Shown: in pieces, positions 11,924 through 22,536 of the stretch
How the letters are laid out: each line of letters opens with the position of its first letter
Numbering within the stretch: position 1 is the first letter of the stretch
Origin: Erinaceus europaeus
Taxonomy: Eukaryota > Chordata > Mammalia > Eulipotyphla > Erinaceidae
DNA: 64,000 nucleotides
Assembly (NCBI RefSeq): GCF_950295315.1
Contig: NC_080165.1
Location: 6,174,320 to 6,238,319 of the forward strand
Reading direction: 5' to 3'
Notes under the pieces: generated by a model
Seen by the model: the letters and a program-made list of their open reading frames with translations, nothing else
The model's database searches: none
What the model was told of the DNA's origin: nothing
Program-made: the position numbers and the translations under genes

Positions 11924-13344
11924 ATATGGAAGTGCTCTTTAAAACCATTAATATCACTCCATTTTGGTCAACAGCTTTGTAGCTATTGAAATGTGTCAAA
12001 AGACAAACTGGCAATTCTTGCAAACGCAAAGAAAACATAAAACGCGCTGTGCTTGGAGGGGGGGAACCAAACCAAACCCTTCAGCCCCCATCACCAATTT
12101 CAAAGGACAGTCGTCAGGACAGTACTCTTCCCCCCAAAGTGGAAAATTTAGTGTTTTTCTTAAAGGATTTGGCAAGTGCATAACAGAAAACATCCGACCT
12201 ACTTGATGTATTTAAGGGCTGACAGGCCTGGGTAGTGAGCTTGCTCTGCTGTGTGTGGGATCTGGGTTTGAGCCTGTCGCCAGCTGACCCCCACTTTACC
12301 GGAAAAGTTAGAGTCTGTAGTGGCTTTTCCTCTATGGCTCTGTCCCTTTCTCTATCTGAAAAAAGTAGCTTAGAGCCGTGAAGAATATTCTTCTGTGACT
12401 ACAGAAGAATATCTAAGGCTATAATAGACTGTGTAATAATCTTGCTGAACTAGTCAATGTGACCTCTTTCCCCAAGAACTCACCTATAATCCAGGCTTCA
12501 AGGAAGAAAGGATTCTTTTTCTGCTTCTCCCCCACCCACTCTCACACACCCCAGGATAAACTGAAGTCAGAAGCCTGGGAGGGGGCCACCCATGGGTGGG
12601 GTTTGTCCCTTCACTGTAAGCCAAGGTCCGGAGAACACTACCAGGACTGGACGCTGGTTGAAACCAAGCCCAGCCTGGAATTCTCCCCACATGAGGTATG
12701 ACCCGGGTGGGGCTGGAGTGCCTCCTTCAAACACACAGCTGTTACCAGTTTACCAAACTGTCTTTAGAATCTGCAGGTCGGAGAGTGAAATGGGTCGAAC
12801 TCACTTTCTGTGGTTTGGTTTGCAAATCTGGGAAGGGAGCCAGAGAGTGAATTTTTTTTTTTTTTTTTTTTTAATAATTCTGGTCATGATGTGTTGCTCC
12901 AGTGGAATGTAAAGTTATAGCCTCATGGAACTAGGTCTTCAGAGATCATCAGGTGAACCCATGCAGGAGCCTATATACTCATTCTGTCCAACCAGTAGTG
13001 GAGGAGGGTCAGCAAAGCTGAACAGCTCTGAGAGTCAGCTTAGCCAGCCGCATTAAAAGAATCACAACAGATGACATACTTTTCACATAAAAAAAAGCAT
13101 AGAAATTCTAGCACAGAGGTGGGTGATAGGTTCACTTCATTACTTCATTTTGATAGACTAAGAATTAGACACACAAAGGCTTTTTACTACTGTGTTCAGT
13201 TGAGAATAATCTTATGGATCATTGAACTGTTGACTACAGATATCTCACCAGAATCTATATGTTAAATTGAGGGGGTTAGGAGAGAACATTTTGTATTTCA
13301 AATTATCTTCTAACAATGTTGGGAGAAGAGCAAGTAAAATGGGG
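11924..13344. other. Intergenic sequence, mostly unrecognised
   Basis: Contains one diverged tRNA-SINE-like stretch at about 12215-12365 (GTAGTGAGCTTGCTCTGCTG, then TGGGTTTGAGCC) and a poly-T run at 12850-12873. The rest shows no family resemblance. Confidence 0.45.
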
Positions 13345-13600
13345 GCTCAGCGTACATAGTAAGAAACACAAGGTCTGCTTCAAGTATCTGGGTTTGAGCC
13401 CCGGCTCCCCACTTGTAGGGGGCAGCTTCGCAAGCAGTGAAGCAGGTCTGCATGTATCTGTCTTTCTGTTCCCCTCCTCTCTCAATGTCTCTCCATCCTA
13501 TCCAACAGCAACAACAATGGAAAAAAGATGGCCTCCAGGAGCAGTGGATTTGTAGTGTAGGTGCTGAACCCCAGCGACAACCCTGGAGGCAAAAAAAAAA
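13345..13600 (+). mobile_element. SINE-A2 copy, 5' truncated or diverged
   Basis: The body from GGGTTTGAGCCCCGGCTCCC onward is clear, and it carries the A2 segment GCCTCCAGGAGCAGTGGATT plus a poly-A end. The head is degraded and the pyrimidine-rich part is shorter than usual. Confidence 0.75.
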
Positions 13601-13624
13601 AAAGCAAGCAGCATTTTTTTAAGG

Positions 13625-13826
13625 TTTTTTTTAAATCTTTAGTTATTGGATAGAGACAGCCAGAAATTGAGAGATTGGGGAGATGGGAGATGGAAAGATA
13701 CCTGCAACACTGCTTCACCACTTGCAAAGCTTCCCCCTCTGCAGGTGGGGACTGAGGGGCTCGAACCCTGATCCTTGTGTACTGTAACGTGTGTGCTCAA
13801 CCAGGTGCACCACCACCTGTCCTCCA
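13625..13826 (-). mobile_element. SINE-B copy (first of three in a row)
   Basis: Minus-strand B element from TTGGATAGAGACAGCCAG to ACCAGGTGCACCACCACCTG. Confidence 0.8.
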
Positions 13827-13849
13827 AAGCAAATCTTTTAAAAATCTTT

Positions 13850-14045
13850 TAATTTTTTTTATTATCTTTATTTACTTATTGGGTAGAAACAGCCAGAAAT
13901 TGAGAGGGAAGGGAAAGAGACAGACACCTGCAGCTCTGCCTCACCACTCGTGAAGCTTTCCCCCTGCAGGTGGGGACCCGGGGCTCGAACCTGGGTCCTT
14001 ATGCACTGTAACGTGTGCGCAACCAGGTGCACCACCACCCAGCTC
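13850..14045 (-). mobile_element. SINE-B copy (second of three)
   Basis: Same orientation as its neighbours, with GGGCTCGAACCTGGGTCCTT preserved. It is separated from the first copy by only about 25 bp of T-rich DNA. Confidence 0.82.
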
Positions 14046-14047
14046 CT

Positions 14048-14253
14048 AAAAAAATATTTTTATTTATTTATTATTGACTAGAGACAGAGAGAAACTGAGG
14101 GGGGGAGATATAGGTAGATAGAGAGAGAGAGAAACCTACAGCCCTACTTCACCACTTGTGAAGCTTTCCCCCTGCAGGTGGGGACCAGAGGCTTGAACCT
14201 GAGTCCTTGTGCACTGTACTGTGTGTGCTCAACCAGGTGCGCCACTGCCTGTC
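14048..14253 (-). mobile_element. SINE-B copy (third of three)
   Basis: A short GATA/GA-rich expansion at 14106-14132 distinguishes it from the adjacent copies. It starts within 3 bp of the second copy's end. Confidence 0.8.
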
Positions 14254-14877
14254 CCGCCCCCAAAGCAAATCTGTATCTTTTACAAAGTCATTAAATTCGT
14301 CATTATTCTTACCTGGAATTTGTGACCAGCCGCAGAAAGCTAAAGAGTCAACAGAAGTCTGTATTTTAGCTCTTTTTTTTTCTCCTGTCCTGTGTGGAGC
14401 ATGTAGGCATGGAGCCGGAATGGAGAGCTGGCTGGGAAGTCTCAGCCCCTGTGGTAGTGGTAGGGCTCCTTGCTTTGGCCTTTGTCTTCAGATTCCCCAT
14501 AGTGTGATGACTTCCAGTCACTTAACGGGAAGAGAAAGCCCCGGCTATTTGTGTTCAGGGAGTCTGTCTCGACAGAGGCTCCTAGGAGGTCGAGGCAAGG
14601 ACGCCCACTCAGTTCCCCTTGCTTATTTCTTTTTCTCTCTCAGATCAGTTTGCTGTGGGTTGCTGGCTCACAGGTACAACGGTGGACATGCGGACACCAT
14701 TTCCCACCTCCTGTGATCGGCGACTGCAGAGCACTCTTAAGACGCTTCCCATCACTGTGCACCAGGACCCTAAGGCCCGCTCCATCTCAGCCTTCTGCAC
14801 CTTCCTCAGAATCATTTGCGACCAGTGCAATACACCCCACCCAGCACCCAGTCCAAGGTTTTATTTAAAAAAGTTTA
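14254..14877. other. Unique sequence with overlapping open frames
   Basis: Frames of 169, 105 and 106 codons overlap here in different phases. Only a pyrimidine tract ending in CTCTCAG near 14642 looks splice-like. I recognise no protein family. Confidence 0.35.
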
Positions 14878-15128
14878 AATTATTTTTAGTTATTTCCTTT
14901 TGTTGCCCTTGTTTTATTGTTGTCGTCGTTGTTGAATAGGACAGAGAAATGGAGAGAGGAGGGGAAGACAGAGAGGGGGAGAGAAAGACAGACACCTGCA
15001 GACCTGCTTCACCACCTGTGAAGCGACTCCTCTGCAGGTGTGGAGCCGGGGGCTCGAACTGGGATCCTTACCGGTCCTTGTGCTTTGCGCCATGTGCGCT
15101 TAACCCGCTGCGCTACCGCCCGACTCCC
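14878..15128 (-). mobile_element. SINE-A copy
   Basis: CCTTTTGTTGCCCTTG through CGCTACCGCCCGACTCCC on the + strand. CCCAGTCCAA before and CCCAGTCTAA after it are probably the target-site duplication. Confidence 0.85.
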
Positions 15129-15165
15129 CCAGTCTAAATTTTGCTTTGTTTTCTTTTCTTTCTCC

Positions 15166-15270
15166 TCTCTCTCCTTCCTTCCTTCCTTCCCTTCCTTTCC
15201 TTTTCCTTCCTTTCCTTCCAGCTTTCCTTCCTTCCTTCGTTCCTTCCTTCCTTCCCTCCTCCCTTCTGTC
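15166..15270. repeat. (CCTT)n tract
   Basis: Imperfect CCTT/TTCC tetranucleotides. The long minus-strand frame here is a repeat artefact. Confidence 0.9.
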
Positions 15271-15277
15271 TTCCCTC

Positions 15278-15497
15278 TTGAGTGCTGGCATTTCTAATCC
15301 ACTGTTTCTGGTGACCATTTTTTTCATTTTATTGGATAGGACAGACAGAAATTGAGAGGGGAGGGGAAGGTCGAGAGAGGGAGAGAAAGACAGACACCTG
15401 CAGAGCTGCTTGCTAGGAGCTCGAACCCGGATCTTTGGGCAGGTCCTTGCACCTTGTACTGTGTGCACTTAACCCAGTGTGCCACCGCCCAGCCCCA
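15278..15497 (-). mobile_element. SINE-A2 copy, internally deleted
   Basis: Retains the A2 segment, the GACAGACAGAAATTGAGAG body and a recognisable head, but lacks the AACAACAA-rich part and part of the B-box flank. Confidence 0.7.
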
Positions 15498-15747
15498 CTT
15501 TGTCTTTCTTTTTAGTCCCTCTATTTTGAGTACAGTTCCTTTATTACAAACCCTTTGAATTGGCTGCTCCAACTAGAGGGTCCATGGTTTCCTTGATGCA
15601 GGAAAGACATCTCAGATCTTCAGCTGCAGTGGTCGGACAGGAATTGCCCAGCTGCTTAGGAAGGGCCAAGGAATCGGGGAATCTTAGGACTTCTTCCAGC
15701 CAGTCTTACAATCTACTCTTATTTATTTATTTATTTATTTTATTTTA

Positions 15748-16072
15748 TTGCCTCCAGGGTTATTGCAGGGGCTTAATGCCTGCAGAATCCACTGCTCCTA
15801 GAGGCCATTTTGTCCCCATTTTTGTTACCCTTGTTGTCATTATTATTGTTGTTGTTATTGATGTCATCCTTGTTGGACAGGACAGAGAGAAATGGAGAGA
15901 GGAGGGGCAGACAAACGGGGGGAGAGACAGATAGACACCTGCAGACCTGCTTCACCACCTGTGAAGCAATTCCCCTGCAGGTTGAGAGCCAGGGGCTCGA
16001 ACTGGGATCCTTACACCAGTCCTTGCACTTCACGCCATGTGCGTTTAACCCGCTGCACTACCACCCGACCCC
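15748..16072 (-). mobile_element. SINE-A2 copy
   Basis: Begins at TTGCCTCCAGGGTTATTGC (reverse of the A2 end) and runs to CTACCACCCGACCCC. Several point changes suggest it is older than the A copy next to it. Confidence 0.85.
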
Positions 16073-16077
16073 TTTTT

Positions 16078-16372
16078 AAATTTTTTTTATTTTTAAAATA
16101 TTTATTTTATTTATTTATTCCCTTTTGTTGCCCTTGTTTTATTGTTGTAGTTATTATTGTTGTTGTCGTTGTTGGATAGGACAGAGAGAAATGGAGAGAG
16201 GAGGGGAAGACAGAGAGGAGGAGAGAAAGACAGACACATGCAGACCTGCTTCACTGCCTGTGAAGCGACTCCCCTGCAGGTGGGGAGCCGGGGTTTGAAC
16301 CGGGCTCCTTATGCCGGTCCTTGTGCTTTGCGCCACCTGCGCTTAACCCACTGCGCTACAGCCCGACTCCCC
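16078..16372 (-). mobile_element. SINE-A copy
   Basis: TTTATTCCCTTTTGTTGCCC to CGCTACAGCCCGACTCCCC. It lies between an A2 copy and a solo LTR. Confidence 0.88.
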
Positions 16373-16399
16373 ATTAAATTTTTTAAATTAATTAGTTTC

Positions 16400-16868
16400 T
16401 GTCGTTTTCGACGGGCTGGCTTCACGGGCGGGTAACAGATGACCAGGGACTCATGGTTGAGCTGTATGCAGTATCTCTTTATTCATGCAGGATGCAGCGC
16501 AATCTAAGCCGAGCTAGACTAAAACTAACACAACTACCAACTAACTAAAAGGAACAATCTTGTCCTTACATACTTTCCAAGTAGGGTGTAAACAAGATGT
16601 GACATACAGAGGGTGGAGAGAAAAGTGACTGGTGAAAATCAGGGTGTGACAAGGAGAGGGGGCGGAGCAGGCAAGAATTCTACCACTGAACCACCAATGC
16701 CCTGGAGGGAGGGTGGTGCTTTATGTAAATGTAAAAGTGATTTATGTAAATAGACCACAGCAGTGGTTATGTAAATAGAATACAGTAGTTATGTAAATAG
16801 AATACAGTGTTAAGCAGGGGGGATTAAACTAATGAAACAGAAGGGGTTTTTAGAAGCATACCAACACA
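16400..16868 (-). mobile_element. Solo LTR (endogenous retrovirus type)
   Basis: On the minus strand this 469-bp unit starts TGTGTTGG and ends AACGACA, giving TG...CA ends. The 4-bp sequence TTTC lies immediately outside both ends (16396-16399 and 16869-16872). A reversed AATAAA poly(A) signal is at 16478-16483. The U3 part holds four TTATGTAAAT motifs at 16721, 16742, 16767 and 16789. No internal retroviral sequence adjoins it, so it reads as a solo LTR. A 4-bp duplication fits class I (gamma-like) elements, but class is inferred from this alone. Confidence 0.7.
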
Positions 16869-16989
16869 TTTCTTTGCAATGCTAGGGTCTTTCTTATGCA
16901 TTAGTTCATGACCCCTGGAATGCCTTTTTGTTTCAATATACAGAGACAGGGGAAGAGACACGAGGGCATTGAAGCTTGTTGCCCAGAGC

Positions 16990-17960
16990 CACGGCACCTT
17001 CTGTGTAGTATTGGAGCTTGTAAAAAATGGCGACCAATCCCTAGCACTGCAAAAACGGTATCATCTGTTTTCCATCTACACCATACCTCTGCCTCGCGTG
17101 AGCTTAATGTGTAGCTTGGCGATACGAGAATCCGGCATGAAGCCCAGCCAGTCTATCTTGGCGTCACTCTCGATCGCACCCTGTCATTTCACAAACATCT
17201 CATAAAAACTGCAGCAAAGGTGGGCACGAGGAATCACATCACTGCAAGACTGGCCAGCTCCTCATGGGGCGCGAGCGCTTCCACACTACGATCATCCTCT
17301 CTGGCATTATGCTATTCCACTGCAGAATACTGTGCCCCAGGATGGTTCCGCAGCCCCCATGTCCACTTGGTCGATTCCAAATTATACTCCTCCATGAGGA
17401 TCATTTCTGGAACCATCCATTCCACCCCGGTTCCATGGCTGCCAGTTCTTAGCAACATCGCCCCGCCAGATATTCGTCGGGATGCGGCATCATCTAAGTT
17501 CATTTCCCACGTCTACGCTCGACCGGACCTGCCAATATACGCGGAGATCTTCGCCCACCCTGTCCAACGCTTGACGTCTCGTCACCCAATCTGGCCCCCT
17601 ACGCCTACACTGAACTTCTCTGTTCCAGACTCTTGGAAACAGAGCTGGCAGTCAGCTGAGGTAAAGAACAAACACCTCATCACAGACCCCTGCGAGCGTC
17701 AACCCGGCTTTGACCTAGCACGTTATGATCGGGCCCTCCTCAATCGCTATCGAACAGGCCATGGCCGGTGCGCCGCTATGTTCCATCGCTGGGGAACCAG
17801 AGACGACCCGAACTGCCCCTGCGGCTCCAGACAGACTATGACCCACATAGTCAACGACTGCCACCTCTCCAGATTCAAAGGAGGTCTCGAAATTTGACAT
17901 CAGGCTCAACCTGACGCTGTTGACTGGCTACGGAAGAAGGGCAAACGCTAGAAGAAGAAG
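16990..17960 (+). pseudogene. Decayed non-LTR retrotransposon reverse transcriptase, C-terminal part
   Basis: The frame at 17220-17897 and its extension upstream to about 17010 encode a reverse-transcriptase thumb and C-terminal region of jockey/BS-like LINE polyproteins. Recognisable stretches are KTVSSVFHLH, PVYLGVTLDRTLSFHKHL, YSTAEYCAP and LPVLSNIAPP. A Cys/His knuckle reads CPCG...MTHIVNDCHL near 17814-17870. An in-frame TAG at 17112-17114 and a TGA at 17895-17897 break it; a further TAG is at about 17949. No intact YxDD catalytic motif is seen upstream. The family is familiar from invertebrates and fish rather than mammals. The exact clade cannot be set by eye. Confidence 0.75.
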
Positions 17961-18609
17961 GAGCTTGACTCCAGGTCTCACGCACTGCAAGCTGCGCATG
18001 GACCGCACTTAGCGAGCTGTCTCCCCAACTCACCCTTCATTTTGACTGCACAGAGTTGGAAGGAGTCACCTATTTACACAAATAAGTGACTTGTGGGGCT
18101 TCTGACACGTCTGCTATTTTTGGGTAAAAATCTATGATCACACTGACAAGTGTTAACACAGCTTCTTGAGTTGAACCAATGTTTTTCAAACTTGAGTAAT
18201 GTTCTAACCATACTTAAGGATAAACAAACTCTATAGACTTTCAACTGTTACATTATTTTGATTACATTACTGAGATGTATATAAACACAGTATGGGCTGT
18301 GTATGGTCACCGCTCTTTGCATTCATATAAGCAAAAGCAAAAATAAAATTAAATGTAACAAAATCATTTATTTCATTCAAATGAAGAACATAAATTTAGT
18401 GACAGATGTTATTTGAATGGGACTAAATTGCAACTCGAAATATAAATACAGTTCCTACTGCTGTTTCGTAGGTTCTTCCAAGTCCACCAACAGTAGGCTG
18501 CCATGTGTAATAAACTTACCCATCTCTATGAAACAGAAGCAGAGGGAATTTTTTCCCCCCTTTTTAGATAACAAGATTACTTACCATACGGGCATCCTTT
18601 AGCAAGAGT
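17961..18609. other. Unassigned sequence 3' of the reverse-transcriptase relic
   Basis: 18000-18100 may still be element 3' sequence. Beyond that it is AT-rich with no recognisable unit. Confidence 0.35.
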
Positions 18610-18850
18610 GTACACATTGTCAGAGCCCTCTGGTCATATCCCCCTAACATTTCTTCCTCTGGAAGAATGGATCAGATTTCTTTTTGGTGTGCAGAAGGAA
18701 GGAGTTCTGGCTCCTGTAGTTGCTGGACATGAATGTTGGCCAATTGACCCATATTCCTAGTCAGTCTCTCTCACGTTGGCGAGGTCATCTGCCCAGAGAG
18801 GTTAGGATGGGATTGTAGGAGCACCTGGCACTTGGCTAGCCATATTAATT
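18610..18850 (-). mobile_element. F element, old diverged fragment
   Basis: Aligns by eye to the copy at 23335-24155 read in reverse: shared CAGAGCCCTCTGGTCAT, TGCAGAAGGAAGG, GGACATGAATGTTGGC and GAGGTCATCTGCCCAGAGAG. Confidence 0.6.
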
Positions 18851-18929
18851 TATAACTGTCAACTTATGTGTTGGTCTCCCTCACTTGACTGGAGCTTTCT
18901 GAAGTCAGGTAACTGTGTCTTTTCTCCAG

Positions 18930-19062
18930 GGATAAACCCATCCCCTCATCAGATCAAAGACATTCAGGAACATTTTCAATAAACTGCTCGATGAAGATGA
19001 TCTCAAAAAGGAAGCAGATGTTCTTGAGTTCTGAGAACAGAAGGAGGAACAGAAAGCGAAAA
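18930..19062 (+). other. Exon-like relic of unknown origin
   Basis: A segment bounded by TCTTTTCTCCAG and AAAAG|GTACT, like splice sites. It reads partly INPSPHQIKDIQEHF and, after a frame change, NKLLDEDDLKKEADVLEF, then a stop. The charged peptide looks protein-derived, but I recognise no family and the frame is broken. It could equally be chance. Confidence 0.25.
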
Positions 19063-19934
19063 GGTACTAACCGGTGTGATAAAGGCTTTTATACTAACTA
19101 ACTCCTTTGCTTCTTGCTATACCCTGAAGGAGGTATTCTAGCTTGCAGATAGTGAACCAAGGGTTAAGTAAGTTCCACAAACTCATATAGCTAACTGCTA
19201 ATATCTTTTTTTCTTTCAGTTTCTAAATTTGTCCTTTATTAGAGTACGAAACAAATTACATGTGAAAGTGAAGTCAGAGTTAAAGCTTGGGGGGGCAAGT
19301 GCCCCCAAGGGTCTCTGGAACGAATCCAAAAGACCATAACTGCTAAGACCATAGTTTGCACCTATATAACTTAAATTGAGCCTTCAATATCCTATTTTCT
19401 CCCTTTCTCTTTGTTCTCCAGGTTATCGGTGACTTTATACCATCTAGAGATACTCACTTTCACTCTCTAGTAATTGGGCAGTTCCCCTAACCAGTTGTCT
19501 TCTACGCACTGTCTAGTCTCGTCTTTTCATCTTCCGTTTGTCTCTTGAGACATAAGATTAGAGCATTGAAGAGATTCTGTAAAATCACTTCTAGTGCCAA
19601 CACTATACAGTTAAACAAAGCAATTGAAACCAAGGAAAAGTAACAAGTACAGTAACTCCAAAACAGGGTCCCAGGTTTATTCTACAAAGTCTTCTGGTTG
19701 TCACTGAGCGGACACCCCTTAGAGAAGCTGGGCTGACTTTACACCCTGAACTTGCAATTCTTCCCTTTCCTAACAATTTCTCTTTTTCTCCCCAACAGTT
19801 TAGTCCATTTCTTTTGTCCTTAGCATTTTCAGACACTTATTTTTCCACTTATCTTAAGCTGTAACCACCACCTCCCCCCCCCCCGCCGCCCCCTTCCTGG
19901 TGAATTTGGTCAGCACAAAGGCTTGGCTCTACAG
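19063..19934. other. Intergenic sequence, nothing recognised
   Basis: No SINE and no supported gene. A C-rich run lies near 19875-19892. Confidence 0.45.
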
Positions 19935-20114
19935 AATTCTGGAGATAGAGATAGAGGAGATAGGGCAAATAGTGAAGGGGAGAGACAGAGATACCTGCAG
20001 CCCTGCTTCATCAGTTGTGAAGCTTTCCCCTGCAGGTGGGGACCAAGGGCTTGAACCCGGGTCCTCATGCATTGTAGTGTGTGCGCTGAACCAGGTGTGC
20101 CACCACCCGGGCCT
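19935..20114 (-). mobile_element. SINE-B copy
   Basis: GCAGGTGGGGACCAAGGGCTTGAACC to CCACCACCCGGGCC on the + strand marks a B element in reverse. Confidence 0.78.
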
Positions 20115-20698
20115 CTGAATCCCCTACTCTGTTCCTAAGAGGGGACTGCAGTCGGACTGTTGGATTGTAAAGTGTACTAACCTCCAAGGTCAACATTTCC
20201 CACTGAGCATGGTTTCCCCTTTCCCAATGTAAACAGGATCGATTTGGAAGCTGTCCATCATTCCACCAGCAGGAAGTTCTTTGACCTCTTTTGCCAAACG
20301 CCTACAGAAACATCCGTCTCTCCATAGGTGAGACACAGGTCCCCAGGTGAGGAACTGTTGAACAGGGGTGTATGTGAAGTCACTTCCGCACACATAGTGG
20401 TTCTTGATTCCCTTCCCCTCTTTCTTCCTGGGATCTCAACTAAACATTTCCTCAGAGCGCAAGGCCTCGAAGAGCATAGGCTCCCAAACATCTGCGTTTT
20501 CCAAGATTCCTAGTTGAAGTCAACTAATATCTACTGTGCAGTTTACAAAATACTGTTCATTCACATAATTCTAAGCAACAAATCCTCAGACACACCAATG
20601 TGGTTTTATTTGGAAAGAGGAAATCTTCTGCAGCCAGTTAAGCCTATCTTTCTCCTTTCCCGGAGGGGCCTAATGTGAAATGCCGGCTAATAACATCA
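20115..20698. other. Intergenic unique sequence
   Basis: Two overlapping minus-strand frames (20190-20393 and 20258-20491) look mildly protein-like but lack family features, introns or a poly-A end. Confidence 0.35.
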
Positions 20699-20702
20699 TC
20701 TT

Positions 20703-20743
<41 letters not shown>

Positions 20744-20748
20744 CTTTT
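20699..20748. repeat. (TC)n(TTTC)n tract
   Basis: TC dinucleotides passing into TTTC tetranucleotides, abutting a SINE-A tail and probably grown from its insertion site. Confidence 0.9.
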
Positions 20749-21016
20749 CCCTTTTTGTTGCCCTTGTTTTTTTCATTGTTGTAGTAGTTATTATTGTTGT
20801 TAATGTCGTCGTTGTTGGATAGGACAGAGAGAAATGGAGAGAAGAGGGGAAGACAGAGAGGGGAAAGAAAGACAGACACCTGCAGACCTGCTTCACCGCC
20901 TGTGAAGCGACTCCCCTGCAGGTGGGGAGCCGAGGGACCTGAACAGGGATCCTTATGCCGGTCCTTGCGCTTTGCACCACGCGCGCTTAACCCGCTGCGC
21001 TACCGCCAGACTCCCA
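20749..21016 (-). mobile_element. SINE-A copy
   Basis: CCTTTTTGTTGCCCTTG to CGCTACCGCCAGACTCCC. The head retains CACGCGCGCTTAACCCGCTG, so it is little diverged. Confidence 0.88.
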
Positions 21017-21265
21017 TAGCATCGCCTTCCAAGCAGTCGAGCTGCCTGTTGCCATAAAGGAGAGAGTCCTTTACAGAGGGCTCTGCCCTCCTCTTCCGTA
21101 TATACACGCCAGAGAAATAAGCAAGGTTCTTTTGGGAAAACCCAGCGTGTACTGACCAGAGTCCACGCTGCCCATCCTATCAAGCAGCAGAGGAAGGTGA
21201 GTACGATCAGGGCCTCCACAGGGCCATGTTCAAGTTCCCTGGTAGCCAGAAGATAAGTGGGACTT

Positions 21266-21557
21266 GGGGGCCCGGCAGTGGCGCACCAGGTTAAGGGCAT
21301 ATAGTATGAAACGCAAGGACCCAAGCAAGAACCCCAGTTCGAGCCCCCTGCTCCCCACCTGCAGGGAGATGGCTTTGCAAGCGGTGAAGCAGGTCTGCAG
21401 GTGTGTCTACCTTTCTCTCTCCTCTATATTCCCCTCCTCTCCCAATTTCTCTCTGTCTTATCCAAAGCGGGGGTGAGTGGGGGTGGGTGGGAGGGGAATG
21501 GCTGCCAGGAGCAGTGGATTCATAGTGCAGGCACTGAGCCCCAGTGACAATCCTGGG
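21266..21557 (+). mobile_element. SINE-A2 copy with a G-rich replacement
   Basis: The head GGCAGTGGCGCACCAGGTTA is B-like while the 3' part is A2. The usual AACAACAA stretch is replaced by a G-rich GGGGGTGAGTGGGGGTGGG run (21469-21497). It may be a mosaic or an intermediate subfamily. Confidence 0.75.
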
Positions 21558-22128
21558 TTAACAGTGGGTGAACTTGAAGACATGGCGGATGGTGTCACGT
21601 CCTGGCTGTGGGGTTATACATCCCTAGTTGTGGCCTCCGGCCCCCAAGTAGCTGGCCCTGCACTCAGCAGAGCTTCAACACTGCCTCCCCTTAATCATAC
21701 CTACTCTTAAAATTCTGCTTCTTATAAAATAAAAGTAGCTTCTCTCAACTTTATGAAGATAATTCTAGTTAAAGATTCCCCAGTCTCACTCCACACAGTC
21801 AGACTCAAGGAGTATTTTCTTAGGATACTTATCAGTGATTTATACTTGTCGGTACCATGTCTTATCTCTCCTACTAGACTACAAGTTCTTCAAGGCAAGA
21901 TGACTATCAGACTGTTTTGCAATTGTTCAGAGCACCTGCTTGATGTTTGTTAAACGAATAAATCAATAAAAGTGAATGAAGGAATTATGCAGTTTTAGTC
22001 AATCCTCTTGATTTTCTGTGGTTTATCTAAAGAAACCTCTAAATATAGGAAGATGAACTAGAGATAAAGGGACTTTACCTTATTGGACCTCCTCCTCCCC
22101 AGTATATAGAAATTCAGAAACTCTGATT
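21558..22128. other. Intergenic sequence, nothing recognised
   Basis: No repeat family or gene signal seen. Confidence 0.45.
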
Positions 22129-22292
22129 TCTTAATTTAATTTATTTATCGGATAGACAGAAATTGAGGAAAAGGGGGTGATAGAGAAGGAGAGATAACCT
22201 CAGCCCTGCTTCCCCACTCAAGGTTCTCCCCCGCAGGTGGGGACAGGGGCTTCCCAGTCTTGAGCAAGATAACATATGTGCTCCTCAGGGCC
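22129..22292 (-). mobile_element. SINE-B copy, degraded
   Basis: The body is recognisable from ATCGGATAGACAGAAATTG through CCCGCAGGTGGGGACAGGGG. The head half has deletions. Confidence 0.65.
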
Positions 22293-22536
22293 CCCAACTT
22301 TGATTTTCCGACTAACAGTAAGCTAATTAATTAGTTCTTTCTAGAAAATTTGCTTAAGGTGATTTATCTTCGCTAAGTTGTGAATTGTCAATTCTCAAAT
22401 ATTAAACCAGCAAAAACATGTCTGAGCTCACTGATTAGTCATATTTTCCTCTTTATATGAACTAGGAATTTAGGTTGCTGCCTTAAATTTTGCTCTCAAG
22501 GACGATGGTCGCGTAAAAGAATCACGGGGGGAGCGG
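22293..22536. other. Intergenic sequence, nothing recognised
   Basis: AT-rich, without repeats that I can place. Confidence 0.4.

Noticed and set aside
14207..14939. Overlapping ORFs of 169, 105 and 106 codons
   Set aside because: They lie in three phases of the same sequence, with no conserved motif, start context or exon boundaries that I could defend.
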